In this document: positions 1-13,822 of the stretch, in pieces
How positions within the stretch are numbered: position 1 is the first letter of the stretch
Layout of the letters: each line of letters starts with the position of its first letter
Source: Glandiceps talaboti
Taxonomy: Eukaryota > Hemichordata > Enteropneusta > Spengelidae
DNA: 64,000 nt
Direction of reading: 5' to 3'
Assembly: GCF_964340395.1 (NCBI RefSeq)
Contig: NC_135555.1
Span: 16,984,746 to 17,048,745 of the forward strand
Program-made: the position numbers and the translations under genes
The notes under the pieces: model-generated
What the model was told of the DNA's origin: nothing
Seen by the model: only the letters and a program-made list of their open reading frames with translations
Database searches by the model: none

Positions 1-3000
1 TTGGCAGCTGGTTTTGATGGTGGCGCTGCCATTTTCTTTTCCATTGGGGGTTTTGCTGGTTTGCTGGCAGGTTGAGATTGCGAGGGTTTGGTACCTGAGG
101 GTTTGGAGGTTGACACATCCTTTGCTGTGGGTTTCTTTGCAGTAGACGATGGCTTCGCTGGTATTTTACGGTCTAAAAAAGAATGAAAAGAACATTAACG
201 ATCGAGAGAAAGATGATGTTCAGGGACTACTTAAGGAAACATGACAAACTCTTTTGAGCTAAAGATGACTGAAACAATACTATAAACTTTACTCCATTTC
301 GGCAACAGCAGTCTGGTAATAAACATCCCTACCATATACCCAGTGTCACATCCATACCGCCTCCATTGTAATTCAGTGGGCAACAGGGTCAGTGCCCTCA
401 CATTTATGCAATAATTTGCCATATCCTGCCCAGGCACATTTTGCCCAAATAAGGCCAGTTGCGGGAATTGTCGAACCATTATTATGTTTGCTAATGTTTT
501 TAAAAGCTCCATAGGATACATGATAAAACCTTCACAAACCAGGGATGGGTTTTGTGGACCTTGCTAGTACAGCTTATGAACCCTCTCAAGGTTGGGCCTT
601 GACGCTGTACAATCTTGACTGCAAAACCCATATCGATTGCGTAAACATTATTTCATACTGACATTAATTACGATGTTGGGTCATCTGGTTGTTTTTGCCA
701 GCACCTTATTGCAGTGGTAGGATTACCAATGGTAAATACAAAAAAATGTAGGCACTAATAACTAGCCTGCTTCATCCATTGCTCATGAATTTGACTGGGC
801 AGCGGCATGACGTCCAGTCAGTTGTACATGATTTTCACAAATTTCTGAAGTCAAGAAAGATTTCACTTTTGGGGGGCAAACTTTAAAAAAGATCACTGAA
901 ACAAATTTTTGTGATTCAAATAAGTCATCTTAGCCAGATTTTCTCCTCAATGTAAAGAGTTAGGTTATAAATTGCATGGCCTGCTTTACATAGTCCATAA
1001 TCCTTACCTTTGTCTGATGATGATGTTGGCATACTTTTAGTAGCAGGAGATAGCGGTCTGGCCTTCTTACTTGGTGGACCACCTTCACCAGAGGCTGTGT
1101 ATCTTTTCTTACTTGCTGTTGATGGTGTAGTTGATGATGGCTTCTCAGCAGGCTGAAAGTTATGATACATCACATACAGAAAGAGGGTCAATAGAAAATA
1201 AAAATTCTTTACTTTTCAGCAAATTTACTGAAATCACTTGTCTTTAAATAGGGAACTTGCAAACCTGCCATGTTGAATGTTGCATCGTGGGAAATGTGCT
1301 AATGAATTGGTATTCTAAACAATACTGTATTGTTTGCAACCACAAATGATCAATGCAGTTACCCTGACCACTGACACTGTGGGAGGTTTATTTTATCGGT
1401 AGCTCCAGATTAGGTATTACGATAACCACAAATAATCCCATAGTCCTTTGCGCCTGAGCATGCTCAGTCTGGATTGCAAGTTCCCTATTGTTCCCTCTTT
1501 CTGCTATATAGCATTGCATCTAGCAAGAAGACAATTTGACGCATTTATGCCCCATTTGTAAAACTATTAAGTGGGCCACAAATCAATGATAATTGTTGAA
1601 TAAGTTGTTTAAATCACAGAGACATCATCCACTTAGAGAACAGATTATATGCTTTGGACACAGAGGGCAGCACCCTCCTTCTTGGAAAAATGACTTCAAG
1701 GTGGGAACTCAAGTCTGGGGCCACTGAAGGAGAAGAACACTGAGCAGGCGTTTTGGATACATGTACATAATATGCATTAGAAATATGAATTACAGATATC
1801 GACTATGTCATGTCATTAGCCTATTACATGGGTGTTCAAATTGGTAGAGATAAAAAACCAACTGAAATTATCATTTGGTCCTTAATAATACAAATGTACA
1901 TGTAATGAGTAGCACTAGAATGAAGCTGTGAAAGTTGGAATAATAGATGTCTGCTAACATGGTACATTTTTTGTATGTTTGTATTTACATTAGTTGTGCA
2001 GGTGTGCATGAGGCTATACTGAAATCCCACACAGACTATAATTCTAATCCTAATTTTTTATTTTTTTTATTTACATACCATCCAACAGGCATTGCCCAAT
2101 AACAGGACGAAGGTTCAGTTTTAGTGCAGGAGGAAACCGAGTACCCAGGGAAAAACCTGCATTGCTTGATAGAGTCAAACTGAACGACACTCTTCTTACT
2201 TACAGTGTGGTAAATTTAAGCAAACCCTGAATGGGTTTGAACCCTGACCGCAGTGTTAAGAGGCAATTAAGTGGTTTAACCACTCGGCCACTGACAACCC
2301 AAATATTTTGTATATGCAAACACTAATCCAAGTATTCTGCACCTGAACCTGAAGTTGTCCCTAGTGTCTTAGATTAACATGGAGGAATGAAAGTAATACA
2401 TGAACAACTTGTACGTGTACATACCTTTTTGAGTAGAGTCAGTTTGATATCTTTGTGGGCACTGATTTTCAATGGATTCGGTCTGGAAGAGGAAGCCTGG
2501 GAGCTTGAACTTGAACTTGCAGGTGGCTTTGTTCTGTGATTATGGTGAGGGTAAGAAATAGGTTACTTTCCACATTATACCACACATAAGTGGAGCAATT
2601 TCATTGCTGGTCATGTTCAAACGAGACATTGTTACTGGTAACTAACTGTAAGGTGTGTTTTGATTGGCTAGCATACATGTTAGATTTGAACATAACTGAT
2701 AATTAGAATCAGGCAGCTGTAGGATGTGTCAACATGATGCAACATGGAATCATGTCTTACTAAGAACAATTCAAGCAAAAAAACAAGAATAATAGGAAAC
2801 AAATAGGTGATCACTTAAAAGAATTCGATAGACCTGTTACCGGTTCCAAGATGCATTACGTGTCTCTCTATACAATACCTTGGGTTCACCTGTAAAATCA
2901 CTCTCTGTCATTGATGGTGTTTAGTTTTTATTCTATAAAATCTCTCATAATCAAAGAGTTCAACATGTCTTCCATTATTTCCTGAAATATGAAAATGTTA

Positions 3001-4942
3001 TTTCAAATGTAATAAAGACAAAAACAAGACTAAATGTAACAACATAAACGACATCCTCTCAAGCAATGCATCTTGGAACTGGAAAATCGACTATTCAGAT
3101 TCACTGAGAACCAAACTTACTTAGAAACATCCGCGGATTTTTCATTCTTCACCTTCACTTTGGATTCTGTTGATTTAGGTGGTTTCGATGATGATTTGGA
3201 TGGACCTGACTGACTGTCACTCTTACTAGACGATTTCTTCACAGATGGCTGTTTACTTCTGGGTGCAGGAGGTGGTGGTTCTTTAGGTGGAGGTTTGGGT
3301 GATTCTTTGGGTTCTATTGACGTCTTCTTAGGAGGCTTGACTTCTAGGACAAAGAGACAGTATTATTCATCTCTAACTGACAGCACTTGATCGGTATTTT
3401 TGCTAGGGTTTGGGACAGTGATGGGGGTTCAGGCCAGTAAAAGTTGCATTGACTTCTGTATGTTATTCTTAAATTTTTGGTGGGAAGCACAGATAATGTG
3501 ACTGGGGAACACTGGTACAATTGACCTACCTATTGCCCTTGGCATAAAGACTGATTTGAAATAAAATATTCTTAACTCCAGATACAATTTTCTAAGCTAT
3601 GGGGTCAAAGGTCAATTTGTATATTCTCAAATAAAAAAAGTTCAATCTCATAATAGACACTTCCAACTCTTGGTAGCTGAAATCAAATTAAACTGACTTG
3701 GCACATCATCAAAATAAGGATCATGCAATTTCTTGGTCAACATGATGACTTCCATTCCATGCATTACTATAGGTACGCATGAGAATAAGTCCACCTTCTT
3801 GTTCTATTTTGACCCCCTACCATGAGGTAAAATCATTACTGCAGTTTAAGAGAATTTAGTCTATATCTGTCATTGGTCCTGAGAATTAGGACAATAGCAC
3901 TCTTGGACATAAAACTGACATCATTTTTAAGCTCCATTATCACAGATTTTTCAGTCTGTATGTACCATAGTTCCTGAGACACTATTCAAAAGTCAACTTA
4001 GGTATGAAACTGAAGTCATTTTTACTCTAAGTTACCACATACAAAGCACACTATGTTGAGAAACCGAGATTTTTTTTTTTTCCACACTTAATTACCACGC
4101 ATGTATTTAGTCAACTCACCATTCCTAGCTGGAGGTGGAGTAGCCTTCTCTGAGCTTGCAGAAGACACAGGACTAGCAAGATCCCTGTACATGTGTTCTG
4201 AGTCAGCACTAGCACTGGACTTACTGGAGGTGATACTAGAATCAGACGACACGCTGCTCACACTCATGCTACGAGAACGTGACCTCGACGACAAAGATCG
4301 TGACCTGCTACGTGAACTAAAGGAGCTCCAACTACTATGACTGCTGTGACTACTATAACTACTAACACTTCGGCTTCTGCTTCTTTTTCTCTTGACAGCC
4401 TTGGTCTAACAATGAAGAATAAAACGATTGAATTATTACATATTTACCCAAAGATTCCTTGCATCAATGCAAGCGTATACTTTTGGTATTTGCTCTACAG
4501 TGCAATACTACAAACATTATTGCAAAGCTGTATGCAAATGTACACCAAATCATGTAAATGCAGTTGCATTTTTTTCCAATAAAAATTGTTAATTTGGATA
4601 CACACATATAGCCATAACAGACCTCATGAGTGCCAGTGGGTAATCTAGGAGTAGCTGTGGAGTTTTCTGCCGAGCTTTCTGGGCATACACCACAAAGAAC
4701 ATCACAAGCACTTGGGCAGATACCTCACATATGCTACAGTAGCACTCGTGCATCATTCATGGGGTGCTGTCAAATCACTGAATAGTTTCATCTCAGTATT
4801 ATGATATTTTTACAGCATGACAAAGTAACGCCATCTTTTTATCGTCAACCACCATTTCAACAATTTTTCATCTAGACACCCAAAGCAATGTCTCAAACAA
4901 ATCTCAAGGCGATTGGTCAGGCATTTTTTATGACTCGAAGTC

Positions 4943-5028
<86 letters not shown>

Positions 5029-8000
5029 GCCTATAGCCCTAATGAATTACTTTACATTCGTATTCTGTTGTGCTAATAAAAATTTGCAACGAAACTTCGA
5101 AAGTGTTACTACATAGACAATATTCATAAATTCAACTTCATTTTGCACATGCATGTGTTGTGACTATAGAAAACACTGACGAAACCATGTTGAAAGCTTT
5201 GGTGAACGATTACTATTTCTTGGTGCAAAATGAAGTTAAATTTATGAAAATATACTGAACATTATTTGCACAGACAACCTTTCATCATACAACATATACA
5301 ATGCTTGAAATCAGGGATGTTTAAACTTAAATCAATGACTGAACTTCATATAGATTTTACTGTTACACATAGCTCTTACCGATGGTCTTCGAGGACTTGG
5401 TGTTTTAGGTCCAGGTTTAGACACTTGTTTCTTGGGTGCAGACGGTGCCGACTTCTTGGTTTGGGGAGGTGGTGGTAGCTTATTGTCACTGAAAACAACA
5501 GAACAGGAAAGCAAATCTAGTCTTTGCAATCAGGCAAAATTCCTTCACCCATACATAACAACACAGTAGTTGATAAGATTACTAATCAGGGGAACACTGT
5601 ATCCATAAAATCAAAAATGATGTCAAGGGTTATTGTGACAGGTGTATATAACTTACCTTGTCTTTGATGCTTGTTTCTGTTGAGGGGGCTGTTTACCTGC
5701 TGGTTTAGTAGATTTACTGACTGGTTTGCTGGGAGCTTTAGCAGGTGCCTTACTGACTGGTTTGCTGGGAGGTTTACCAGGCTGCTTAGATGCCGGCTTT
5801 GTGGTAATACTAGGCTGTTTGCCGGCTGTTTTGTTAGCCGATGCTGATGACACAGCTGGAGAGGGTGCTGGTTTTGTACTACCCTTCTTCTTTGGTGAGG
5901 GTGTTGGTGACAGTGACCTTGAACTTGAACGTGAGTAGGAACCGCTTCGGTACGAACTACCGGATGATGACATGGAGCGACTGGAACGACTTGATAAGGA
6001 AGAGTACGATGATGATCTGGAACGTGATCTTGATGAGCTGGAATAAACAACATCATATTTTGATTATGACCACAGTTCAAAAAGTTGCTTTGATTCATAA
6101 CTTAATGGTTCTGAGGACTGCATGTACGTGTATGTACGTAAACGCTAGCATGGGCTCCTCAAGGTAATTTTACCAAGTTTCTTCACCAAATTAAAGAACG
6201 AGTTAAACTAAATCAGCACCCCACCCCAGCATATCACTTCCAAAGACAAATCAGTACTAGTAATTAAATGTTGTGCTAGTTTTTTCATAAACTAACCCTA
6301 TCCCTAACTGCCTTGGGTAATGCCTAAACGTCTTGGATAGTGCTGCCAGAAGTATAGGGGTGAGGCCGAATTGTCTCGGGCCAAAACGGTCCCAAAATGA
6401 CCAGTTACCCCAGGTTCAACCAGCAGTCATTTTTCACACAAGGTCAATGTAAAACAGACCTTATTCAAGTTTAGAATGTTTTTCACACAATGTCAATGTA
6501 AAACAGACCTTATTCAAGTTTAGAATGTTTGACCTAATATCTTCACCCGTGTTTTCAAATCTGTAAATTTGGCATCTTTCATAAATGCTCACCCTTCACC
6601 AAATCCTCTATATAACAGACCTAAAACCTGCTAGACATAATTTGTTCTGCCTGCATGTACATGTTGCTAAAATGAATGTGTATTCAGCCAAAAATATCTA
6701 AACCCACTTTGCTGTTCAATGATGGCCAATACTTACTATGATGAAGAGTATGATGACCGTGATGAATATGAGGAATACGATGACTTGCGCCGCCTTCGTC
6801 CTCGCGACCGAGATCTCCTAGGAGAAGGCAATCTCTTCTTTGGTGACTTTGATCTTCTCCATGGGTCTGTCCACTCATCAGCACGTCTCGTTGCTGGGGT
6901 AGGTTCGTTCCTCTCCTCCCTGTAATTTCGTCCATTCCTGACGTCTGCCCTCGTGTCGCGTGGTTTGTCACGTCTTCGTACTTCAGGTGAATGAGAGTAT
7001 CGCTTCCTTGCTGGTCTCTCTCGATCCCTTCTTTCCCTCTCTCGTTCTCTTTCTCTTTCACGTTCCCTTTCTCGGTCTCGCTGCCTGTCCTATATACCAA
7101 ACGAAATTTTAAAAAAAGTCATATCGCAGGATCTCACATCACAGAAAAATGACACTTTTCACTGCAATTGTAATAAGTGGAACTTCACACCAAAACCTTT
7201 CTGCACAACAGGACAACAATTTTCAACTTGCAATCTTTTAATACCAAAACTATTAACACTTTGGCCAATCTTGCAGTTTTGTGGCCGATGTAAACATCAC
7301 ACAATACATGTCATTAGACTGAAATAGAAAGGTCTTCCTTGCAGAAAATACACAAAAAATATAGCAGTCATGATCAAATGAACACAATAGCTATTTTGGC
7401 TAAGAATTCTCTTACCCTATAGTTGTGATAAAATGAACACACTGAAACAATTTTAGCTAAGAATCTGTTTACCCTTTCACAGTAAAATGAACGCAGTGAA
7501 ACTATTTCGGCTAAGAATCTGTTTACCCTGTCGCAGTAAAATGAACACAGTGAAACTATTTCGGTAGAGAATCTGCTTACCCTATTACAGTTGTGATAAA
7601 ATGAACACAGAATTGACTTCTTACCCTGTAATGGTCATACATAGGCATAGGTTGTTCTGGTTCTCTGGTCCATCTTACACTAAAGTTTTCATACTGTCCT
7701 GCTTGCCAGTATTGAGACGACTCAGGCTCAGCATAGTAACCTTGCTCATAACTATAAAAATAACACAGAGTCAGATTTTTAACATAAATGCAAAATAATA
7801 CAAAATTTGAAAAAATGTTTTTAACAGCAGTAAAATTTACAAGTAAAATGATGCTAATGTAAAATCTTAGAAAGCACTTCTTTTTCTATTACCCAAATTT
7901 CGAGCTTTGGCCAAAAACTGCAGTCATAATTTTCATTTCTGTGAGGATGGTGTTTGGTTTGTAATTACCAGACATTTTACATAGGGGACAATACTTAACT

Positions 8001-11000
8001 GTGGGTTTACAAAGATTGATTCAATTACTTCAAACAAAAAAATTGACATCAGAAATTTTTATATAACCTAAATATTCTATCTCGTCAGTAGTTTGACCAT
8101 TTCACTCGTCAAAATAGAAAGTTTTATTCACAACAAAAACACTCAAAATTTTATGGCTGATTCAAGTTTCACTTTTCAAGAGTCAGATGTAGTGTTCTGC
8201 ATCCTGGCAGTTATGTAGAACATACCACCAAGGCAGAGGAGTAACTTTCCCTCATTGAGATGCACTAGGACATAGACTGCCCTTTTGTATAAATGGCACA
8301 ACAAAAGTTTGATACAGAAGTATACTCATTGCGTTTGCAACCCCTCTGACATAATGGTAAGGTCAAGATCACAGCCATGGTGCAAAATACCACACTTGCT
8401 ATGACATTTTTTGACATGTGAGCAAATTTTACAGTACATAATGAATAATGGAAAATGTGTGACTGAAGTATGACATTAAACTTCAGTCACCTTCGATACA
8501 CACATCTGGATAGTAATGTTGGTTTTTATATAGCGCTTTCCCATTCTTTTACACCTGAAGTGGATGAAGTGGTGTTTGTTTGTTTGTTGACAAACACGAT
8601 GTAAACTCTTACCACTAAATTAGTTTGAGCGTATCTGCATGACACAAGAGTTCACTAGCAGAATAATTGTATTGTAACTCTACTCAGAAATACAGTTTGC
8701 TTGAGTGCCCCTGTGTCAACTGAGTTTTGGTAGAATGGGCCATGGCATGACGTGTGTGTGAATCAGACAACCTGGGCTCTCTTAAGATGATTGTACAAGA
8801 TGTAAATTCTTACTTGGCATAATAGTCATCCCTGTATCTAGCTCTCTGATAATATTCATTCTCCTTGTCATGGTCTCTATCCTCTTCAAAACTTCCAGGC
8901 ATACGTTTGTCTTCCAGGTCAGAACCTTGTTCTTTCTTCTTTTGGGCTTTCTTCCTCAACTACAATGTTACAAGAATGGACAAACCTCATCAACACTCTG
9001 TCATCTTCTGTCACCATGTACGGTAACACATATCATATCACACACAAACCAAGTTGTATGCATTTGCACAAAAAATATGGGATATAAAGCCTGTTCAACA
9101 TGCAACAATGCACCTTTCACTGGTCCCTGCATCACCGTGTGACCTATCAGTTTGTGTGAGACTGCAGGTAACTAGTAATTGCTATCTTGGTTCCGCCATA
9201 TTGAATTACCATGGAAATGTGTATAAAAATATTTGGAATATATACTCTGGTCATTCTATGTCACACAACACATGTCTATGTCACTGGTTCTGCTGTGTTC
9301 GAAATACATGTATGAGTCAGAACGTTCAAAATTGTTATTACTTTCCTCGATTTATCTTTAATAGTACTGGCGTTTGTATAATTATGTTATTCTCCAATAT
9401 TTCTCTTCATTCAACCAGGAAACACTTGTGACCTAAGGGTTGTCATCACTACTAGTCTCGCGACTCGTAATGACAAAGGTCCCTTTGGTCACTCAAAAAT
9501 TTCCCTTGGCTGAATGAAAAAAAACTACTTTTGAATAACATCTAATTAATATTTGATCTACATGTCAGGTTCTAAAATATAGAAGTCTTACCTCCTTTGC
9601 ATGCCTTAGACCGCGTTCCCATGCAGACTCTATCTGTGGTTCCTCAGGAGGAGGTGGTGGAATGTAGGGTTCTTCCTCAGGGCCCTGTAAGACATGACAT
9701 GAACAATTCCTTGTTTCAGAATGCCAAGTAAAGGGAGAGAGGAGTATTCTAGGACTCGTATTCATATTTGCTATAATATCCCCAAAATTTGAACCATTTG
9801 TGGTATGTGGTATTACAGTACAAATAACTTTGCCTTGGTGTTTCACCCATGTACCGTGACATTTTTTACACATGCTCAGACAACTTTAAATGCAAAAGAA
9901 ACAATTATAAACTAGGTGTCGTGCACAGTGGGGATGTAGAAGTAGACATGTTGATATGCTGATTACCAGGTGGATAATAAACAAATGGAGCCATTAAAAT
10001 CATCAAGTTCATGTGTAATGTGTTCATCAAAAACCTGTTTTTACTGCAATGTGAAAGAATAGCAATGCTTATCAGTGTTCAATGTGATTGGACAAAGGAT
10101 CCTGCTGTGTGTGTTATGTGTGTCTAGAGTTGAAATATGTCTATCTTTGTCTCAAAAACATAACGTCCCATGTGTGAAACACCAAGTCAACATAATTTGT
10201 ACTGTATTTTGTGTGAGGGCAAACACACCCTTACTATATTTGGTACATACCATGGTACACTCTACCACTATTGGTTACCATGGTATTACCAATAGAGTAA
10301 GACAGAATACAAAAGTTCAACATATTGTCAATCAAATCAACAAGTGATATTTTTCAGCTTCTACATGTGCAGAACACTAAAAGTAACTAGAGTATCGCTG
10401 GCCTTTACTTATAAGCCAGTCTGGTGTTAACACTGAGCTACATGTAACTAAATTTGATGCAGTTAGGAAGTGATTCTTACATTGTATTGAGCGCCCTCAT
10501 GAGAGACAAACAAGAGAGGATACAAATGTACACATCAATACCAACTTACCTGTCCCCATGATGACCCACCATACATGCCAATCTTCAGTGGTTGTGGTTT
10601 ATTCTTGTCAGGAATTAGAGAGTAATTGCCTGTTGAAAAAATAAAATCATATACATAATAATATCATCTTTTATGACAACAAAGAAAAAATATAAACAGA
10701 AAATGAAAGTTACGAAATGAACAAATGAGTAAAGCATGTAAATATCCTAAAATAATTTCAGTGTTCATTTCTTTAAAAAACCACAGTTCCCAGGATGTCT
10801 TTTTCCTTCTACACTACATTTTGTATAGTGCTTTTCCATGTTGTTCCCTGCAATCACTTCCCCTGGTGCAGACCTACATGTAGTGACAACACACCCAACT
10901 GCATTGTATACCTTTACCAAGTAACCTCCTTAATCCTCTGGGATGAATACAATCATTTGAAATATTTCTGACTGTCAGCCAGTGTGCCCTCTAGGTCAAT

Positions 11001-13822
11001 TTGACATGCCACTGATGCACGCAATTTCTAGCGAGTCCGAGTGACGCACCAAAACTTGGTGTTCCCCTTTTTCTTACTATGTGGTGACTCACAACCAGTT
11101 TTTATCATTTTAACGCGCAACAACAAAACTTGTCTAACATAAGAGGGCACTGATAGCACACAGAATTTACAACGACAACCCTATCCTACCAGGTCCAAAA
11201 TGTTACAGCTGGGTTGACTACAGTATACATTACATGCAATTACCTTTATCGTTGATTCCTGGGTGGAGAAATCGACACGACTCTCCCCACGTACAATGCC
11301 CCTTGTTAAAAAATCTACACACTGGTCTCACTTGAGGTTTTCTACCAGTTGGGTCTTTTAATTCACCTTCTTCTAGGTCATCATCCTGAAAAAAGTCAAG
11401 TCAGTCATTCAGTTACACACTTATCTATACTTAATAATTAACCAACAGTTTACACGTTAATAAATTTCTTACTTTTCACCTTTCCTCTCCCCACCCCCTG
11501 AAAAGTAAATTATGTTTATTTTGCTACATGCACTTGCTTGTAACTGTCATTACCAAGAGATAAATCATCATCTGAGACTGATCATAACTCCAATTCTATA
11601 ACAAATAAATTATCAAAATACCAGTCATGAGTGACATCTATAGACATTTACAGGGTAAAGGTGTAACCCCACCCCACCCCACCCCACCCCCACCCCCACC
11701 ACCTTCACCACCACCACCACATCATCTTCAAAAAAGTAACCAATGATATTATGCAAATTTCAAGCAGTTCTACAACTACTTTCTCGGAACACTCTTTGTA
11801 AATAATGTATTGTAAAATTCATTGTGGAAAGGCACTTAATATAATTCATAATCATATATATACATTGTATGGGCAGTACGAGCATGGTACAATAATTGAC
11901 ATCTCAGTAAACCATGGCTCAATTACCAGAATCATACAAAATGTACATGTACTAATGTGCTTGAAATGTCACACTGACCACAGCTGACTGATCACAACAC
12001 ATGACGTAGATACAATGATTGTTAAGACAAATATTAAGACTGCACGAAACTTGAAAACAAAAGTCGCTTTTCAAATCAGTGTCTTCTGAAACTGTATGGA
12101 AATTTCCATGGCATAAGTTACAACTGTTCAAAGTCAAAGTGATACCTGACAAAACATCAAAACAGATTAGGATTGCTGTGAACACAAGTGTCCTGTCTGT
12201 AATTTACATAAAACTGTAAGGTGTGAAAGTGATTGACAGGTGGTTGTCATTATGTCACCAATCTCAGACTCCAAGCAACAAAGTGGTTGGATCTCGTCAA
12301 ATTTCAAGTTTCCTTTTCATCTTAAACAGTCACAATTTTGGTAGGGAAACTGTCAGACAGATATGGGGGATTTTTACTTGCAAATACATGATGATCCGGC
12401 AAAAAGATGATAATACATGTAGATAGTAAAATACTGGTAAAAATCAACAGATGACCAAAAACAACCAAATTTGGTGAAAGAGAATTGATAATGGCAACTC
12501 AATTACTATATTGATTATGTGTACATATAAGCATTTTCGACATTCTGAATTTAATTTTTTTTTTTTAAAAAGAGATTTTTTGTTTCACTCACATCTAAAA
12601 GTTCACCATCATCCTCATCATCTCCATCATCATCTTTGACTTCCCCATCATCTTCATCATCATCTTCTGCCCCTTCTTCTGCCTCTTTCTTCTTGTCCTC
12701 ACTTTTAGTTTCCTCTGTTTTCTCACTATCCTTACCACTGTCTTTGTTAGCATCCTTTTTTTGAGGACTGTCTTTGTCAGTTTCTGACGTATCTTCTTCA
12801 GTTTTATTTTGTTCCTGAGTAGGATGGTCCTCCACGACTTCTTCATCATAGTCAAGTTCTGCTGCTTCTTCTCCATGCACCTCGAGATGATGCATGGGTT
12901 TATTTTCCGTCTTAGATTCACTTTTTGGAGATTCCTCTCGAAGCGGTGATTTTTCATGTAAAGGAACTTTTTCTGTGAGAACCTCTTTTGTTGGCTCTAT
13001 ACTGTCTATAGGTTTTTCAAAATCTTCTCTTGATTCCCCCTCTTCTAATGTCTCTGTTTCCATGGCAACTGGGTCCTTGTCTATACTTTCCTCACTTTTA
13101 TCAAATGCATTATTATCATCCTCTGGCTGTTCTTGTATCTCCTGTGTTACAACAACACTTTCTTCCTCATTTTTCTCTGGCTTTTCAACATTTTCACTTT
13201 TATCTGATACTTCAAAATCGTCATCGGGAATTTCCCCATCTGAATCCTTCTCCTCGACAGAATCATTGAGCACACCAGACTCGTCGGTAGTGTTTTGCAC
13301 ATTTTCACTAACAGAAGTGTCCAAAGTTTGTAAATGATCCGTCTCAGCCACATCTTCAGTGTCACTTATTTGCTCAACTGGTTCAACTATTTCCTTACTT
13401 GAGATCTCATTTTCTTCTGTGTCTTCATGTATTGAATGAACTGTATCTATAGATTCCTCCGGTCTCTCAGCAACCGCAGTTTCATCTTCCATATCACTGT
13501 CACTTTTATTGTCACTTGTTGTTGAATGCCGGGGTGATTTTACACCCTCAGGGTCACAAACACCAGGTACAATAACAGTCTCTGATTGTTCATCAATCTT
13601 TTCTTCATCATCTTCGACATCTTGTAAAGTGACTTGTGATGTGTCTTGCTGGATATCAGCTATTACTGATGATGACTCAATGTCCGAGTGGTTTTGATTC
13701 TCCTCAACCTCGTCATCATTTACATCAGATTGCTCATTGTTAGACACACAGCTTTCTGAATCACTGGAAATCGGTTCCACTGCAGCGCTAGCTGAATCAG
13801 CTGCAGGGGTTTCTTCCTCCAT
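1..13822 (-). CDS. ZC3H18: ZC3H18 orthologue, CCCH zinc-finger nuclear RNA-decay adaptor (3' end beyond window)
   Basis: In vertebrates ZC3H18 links the nuclear cap-binding complex/ARS2 to the NEXT-exosome RNA decay machinery. Coding exons read in minus order: 13822-12593, 11385-11244, 10629-10550, 9684-9592, 8959-8814, 7751-7625, 7089-6737, 6037-5657, 5488-5380, 4405-4120, 3343-3121, 2533-2425, 1152-1008, 172-1. All introns are GT-AG and phases agree. The first exon encodes about 410 very acidic, Ser/Glu-rich residues. The second carries one CCCH finger of C-X7-C-X5-C-X3-H spacing (CRFFNKGHC...C...H). Then come a family-typical proline segment (PYIPPPPPEEP), an Arg-Glu/Arg-Asp stretch, an RS-rich region, Lys/Pro/Ser repeats and a DIKLTLL motif recalled from the vertebrate C-terminal half. 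About 1,198 residues are visible against roughly 950 in human, and the final exon(s) are missing. The start is the first ATG after an in-frame upstream stop; a 5' UTR splice acceptor probably lies at 13875. It lies head-to-head with UQCRFS1. Confidence 0.9.
1247..1489. mobile_element. Small inverted-repeat element (MITE-like) in a ZC3H18 intron
   Basis: A perfect 16 bp inverted repeat, AATAGGGAACTTGCAA at 1247-1262 and its complement at 1474-1489, bounds a 243 bp non-coding stretch. This fits a miniature transposon. No second copy was found in the window and the target duplication is not clear. Confidence 0.45.
2055..2300 (-). repeat. tRNA-derived SINE-like element
   Basis: On the minus strand the element starts with a box A-like TGGCCGAGTGG and has a box B-like GGTTCAAACCC about 50 bases on, the spacing of a tRNA head. 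A body with CCTCCTGCACTAAAACTGAA follows, and it ends in an A-rich tail. A relative lies at 42226. It sits in the ZC3H18 intron. Confidence 0.6.
4905..5040 (+). repeat. CA-microsatellite-bearing dispersed repeat, copy 1
   Basis: A short segment with GCGATTGGTCAGGC and TCATTTACACAC leads into about 80 bp of pure (CA)n, then ACAGACGCCTATAGCCCTAAT. The same order (CAATCGG..CAG, (CA)n, CTATAG) recurs in the copies at 23545 and 29045. The (CA)n is therefore part of a repeat unit. Confidence 0.5.
5123..5248. repeat. Inverted repeat with 26 bp arms
   Basis: TTCATAAATTCAACTTCATT... at 5123-5148 pairs with 5223-5248 with at most one mismatch, enclosing 74 bp. It adjoins the (CA)n repeat in a ZC3H18 intron and may be a small foldback element. 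Confidence 0.5.
6430..6535 (+). repeat. Tandem duplication, two 51 bp copies
   Basis: GTCAATGTAAAACAGACCTT and the following AAGTTTAGAATGTTT occur twice in a row in a ZC3H18 intron. No function is suggested. Confidence 0.6.
7375..7620 (+). repeat. Minisatellite, about 55 bp unit, four copies
   Basis: Repeated GCTAAGAATCTGTTTACCC plus AAAATGAACACAGTGAAAC with small differences. It abuts the donor side of a ZC3H18 exon (7751-7625) and so lies at the start of the downstream intron. Confidence 0.65.
10268..10295. repeat. 28 bp palindrome
   Basis: CTATTGGTTACCATGG is followed by TATTACCAATAG; the arms pair with one mismatch in the centre. Located in a ZC3H18 intron. Confidence 0.5.

Noticed and set aside
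231-521. 96-codon minus frame in the ZC3H18 intron
   Set aside because: It has no matching splice sites in phase and no similarity to the family; it sits between two well-defined exons.
12595-13365. Overlapping frames on both strands of ZC3H18 exon 1
   Set aside because: They are shadows of the acidic coding exon; only the 430-codon minus frame splices in phase to the zinc-finger exon.
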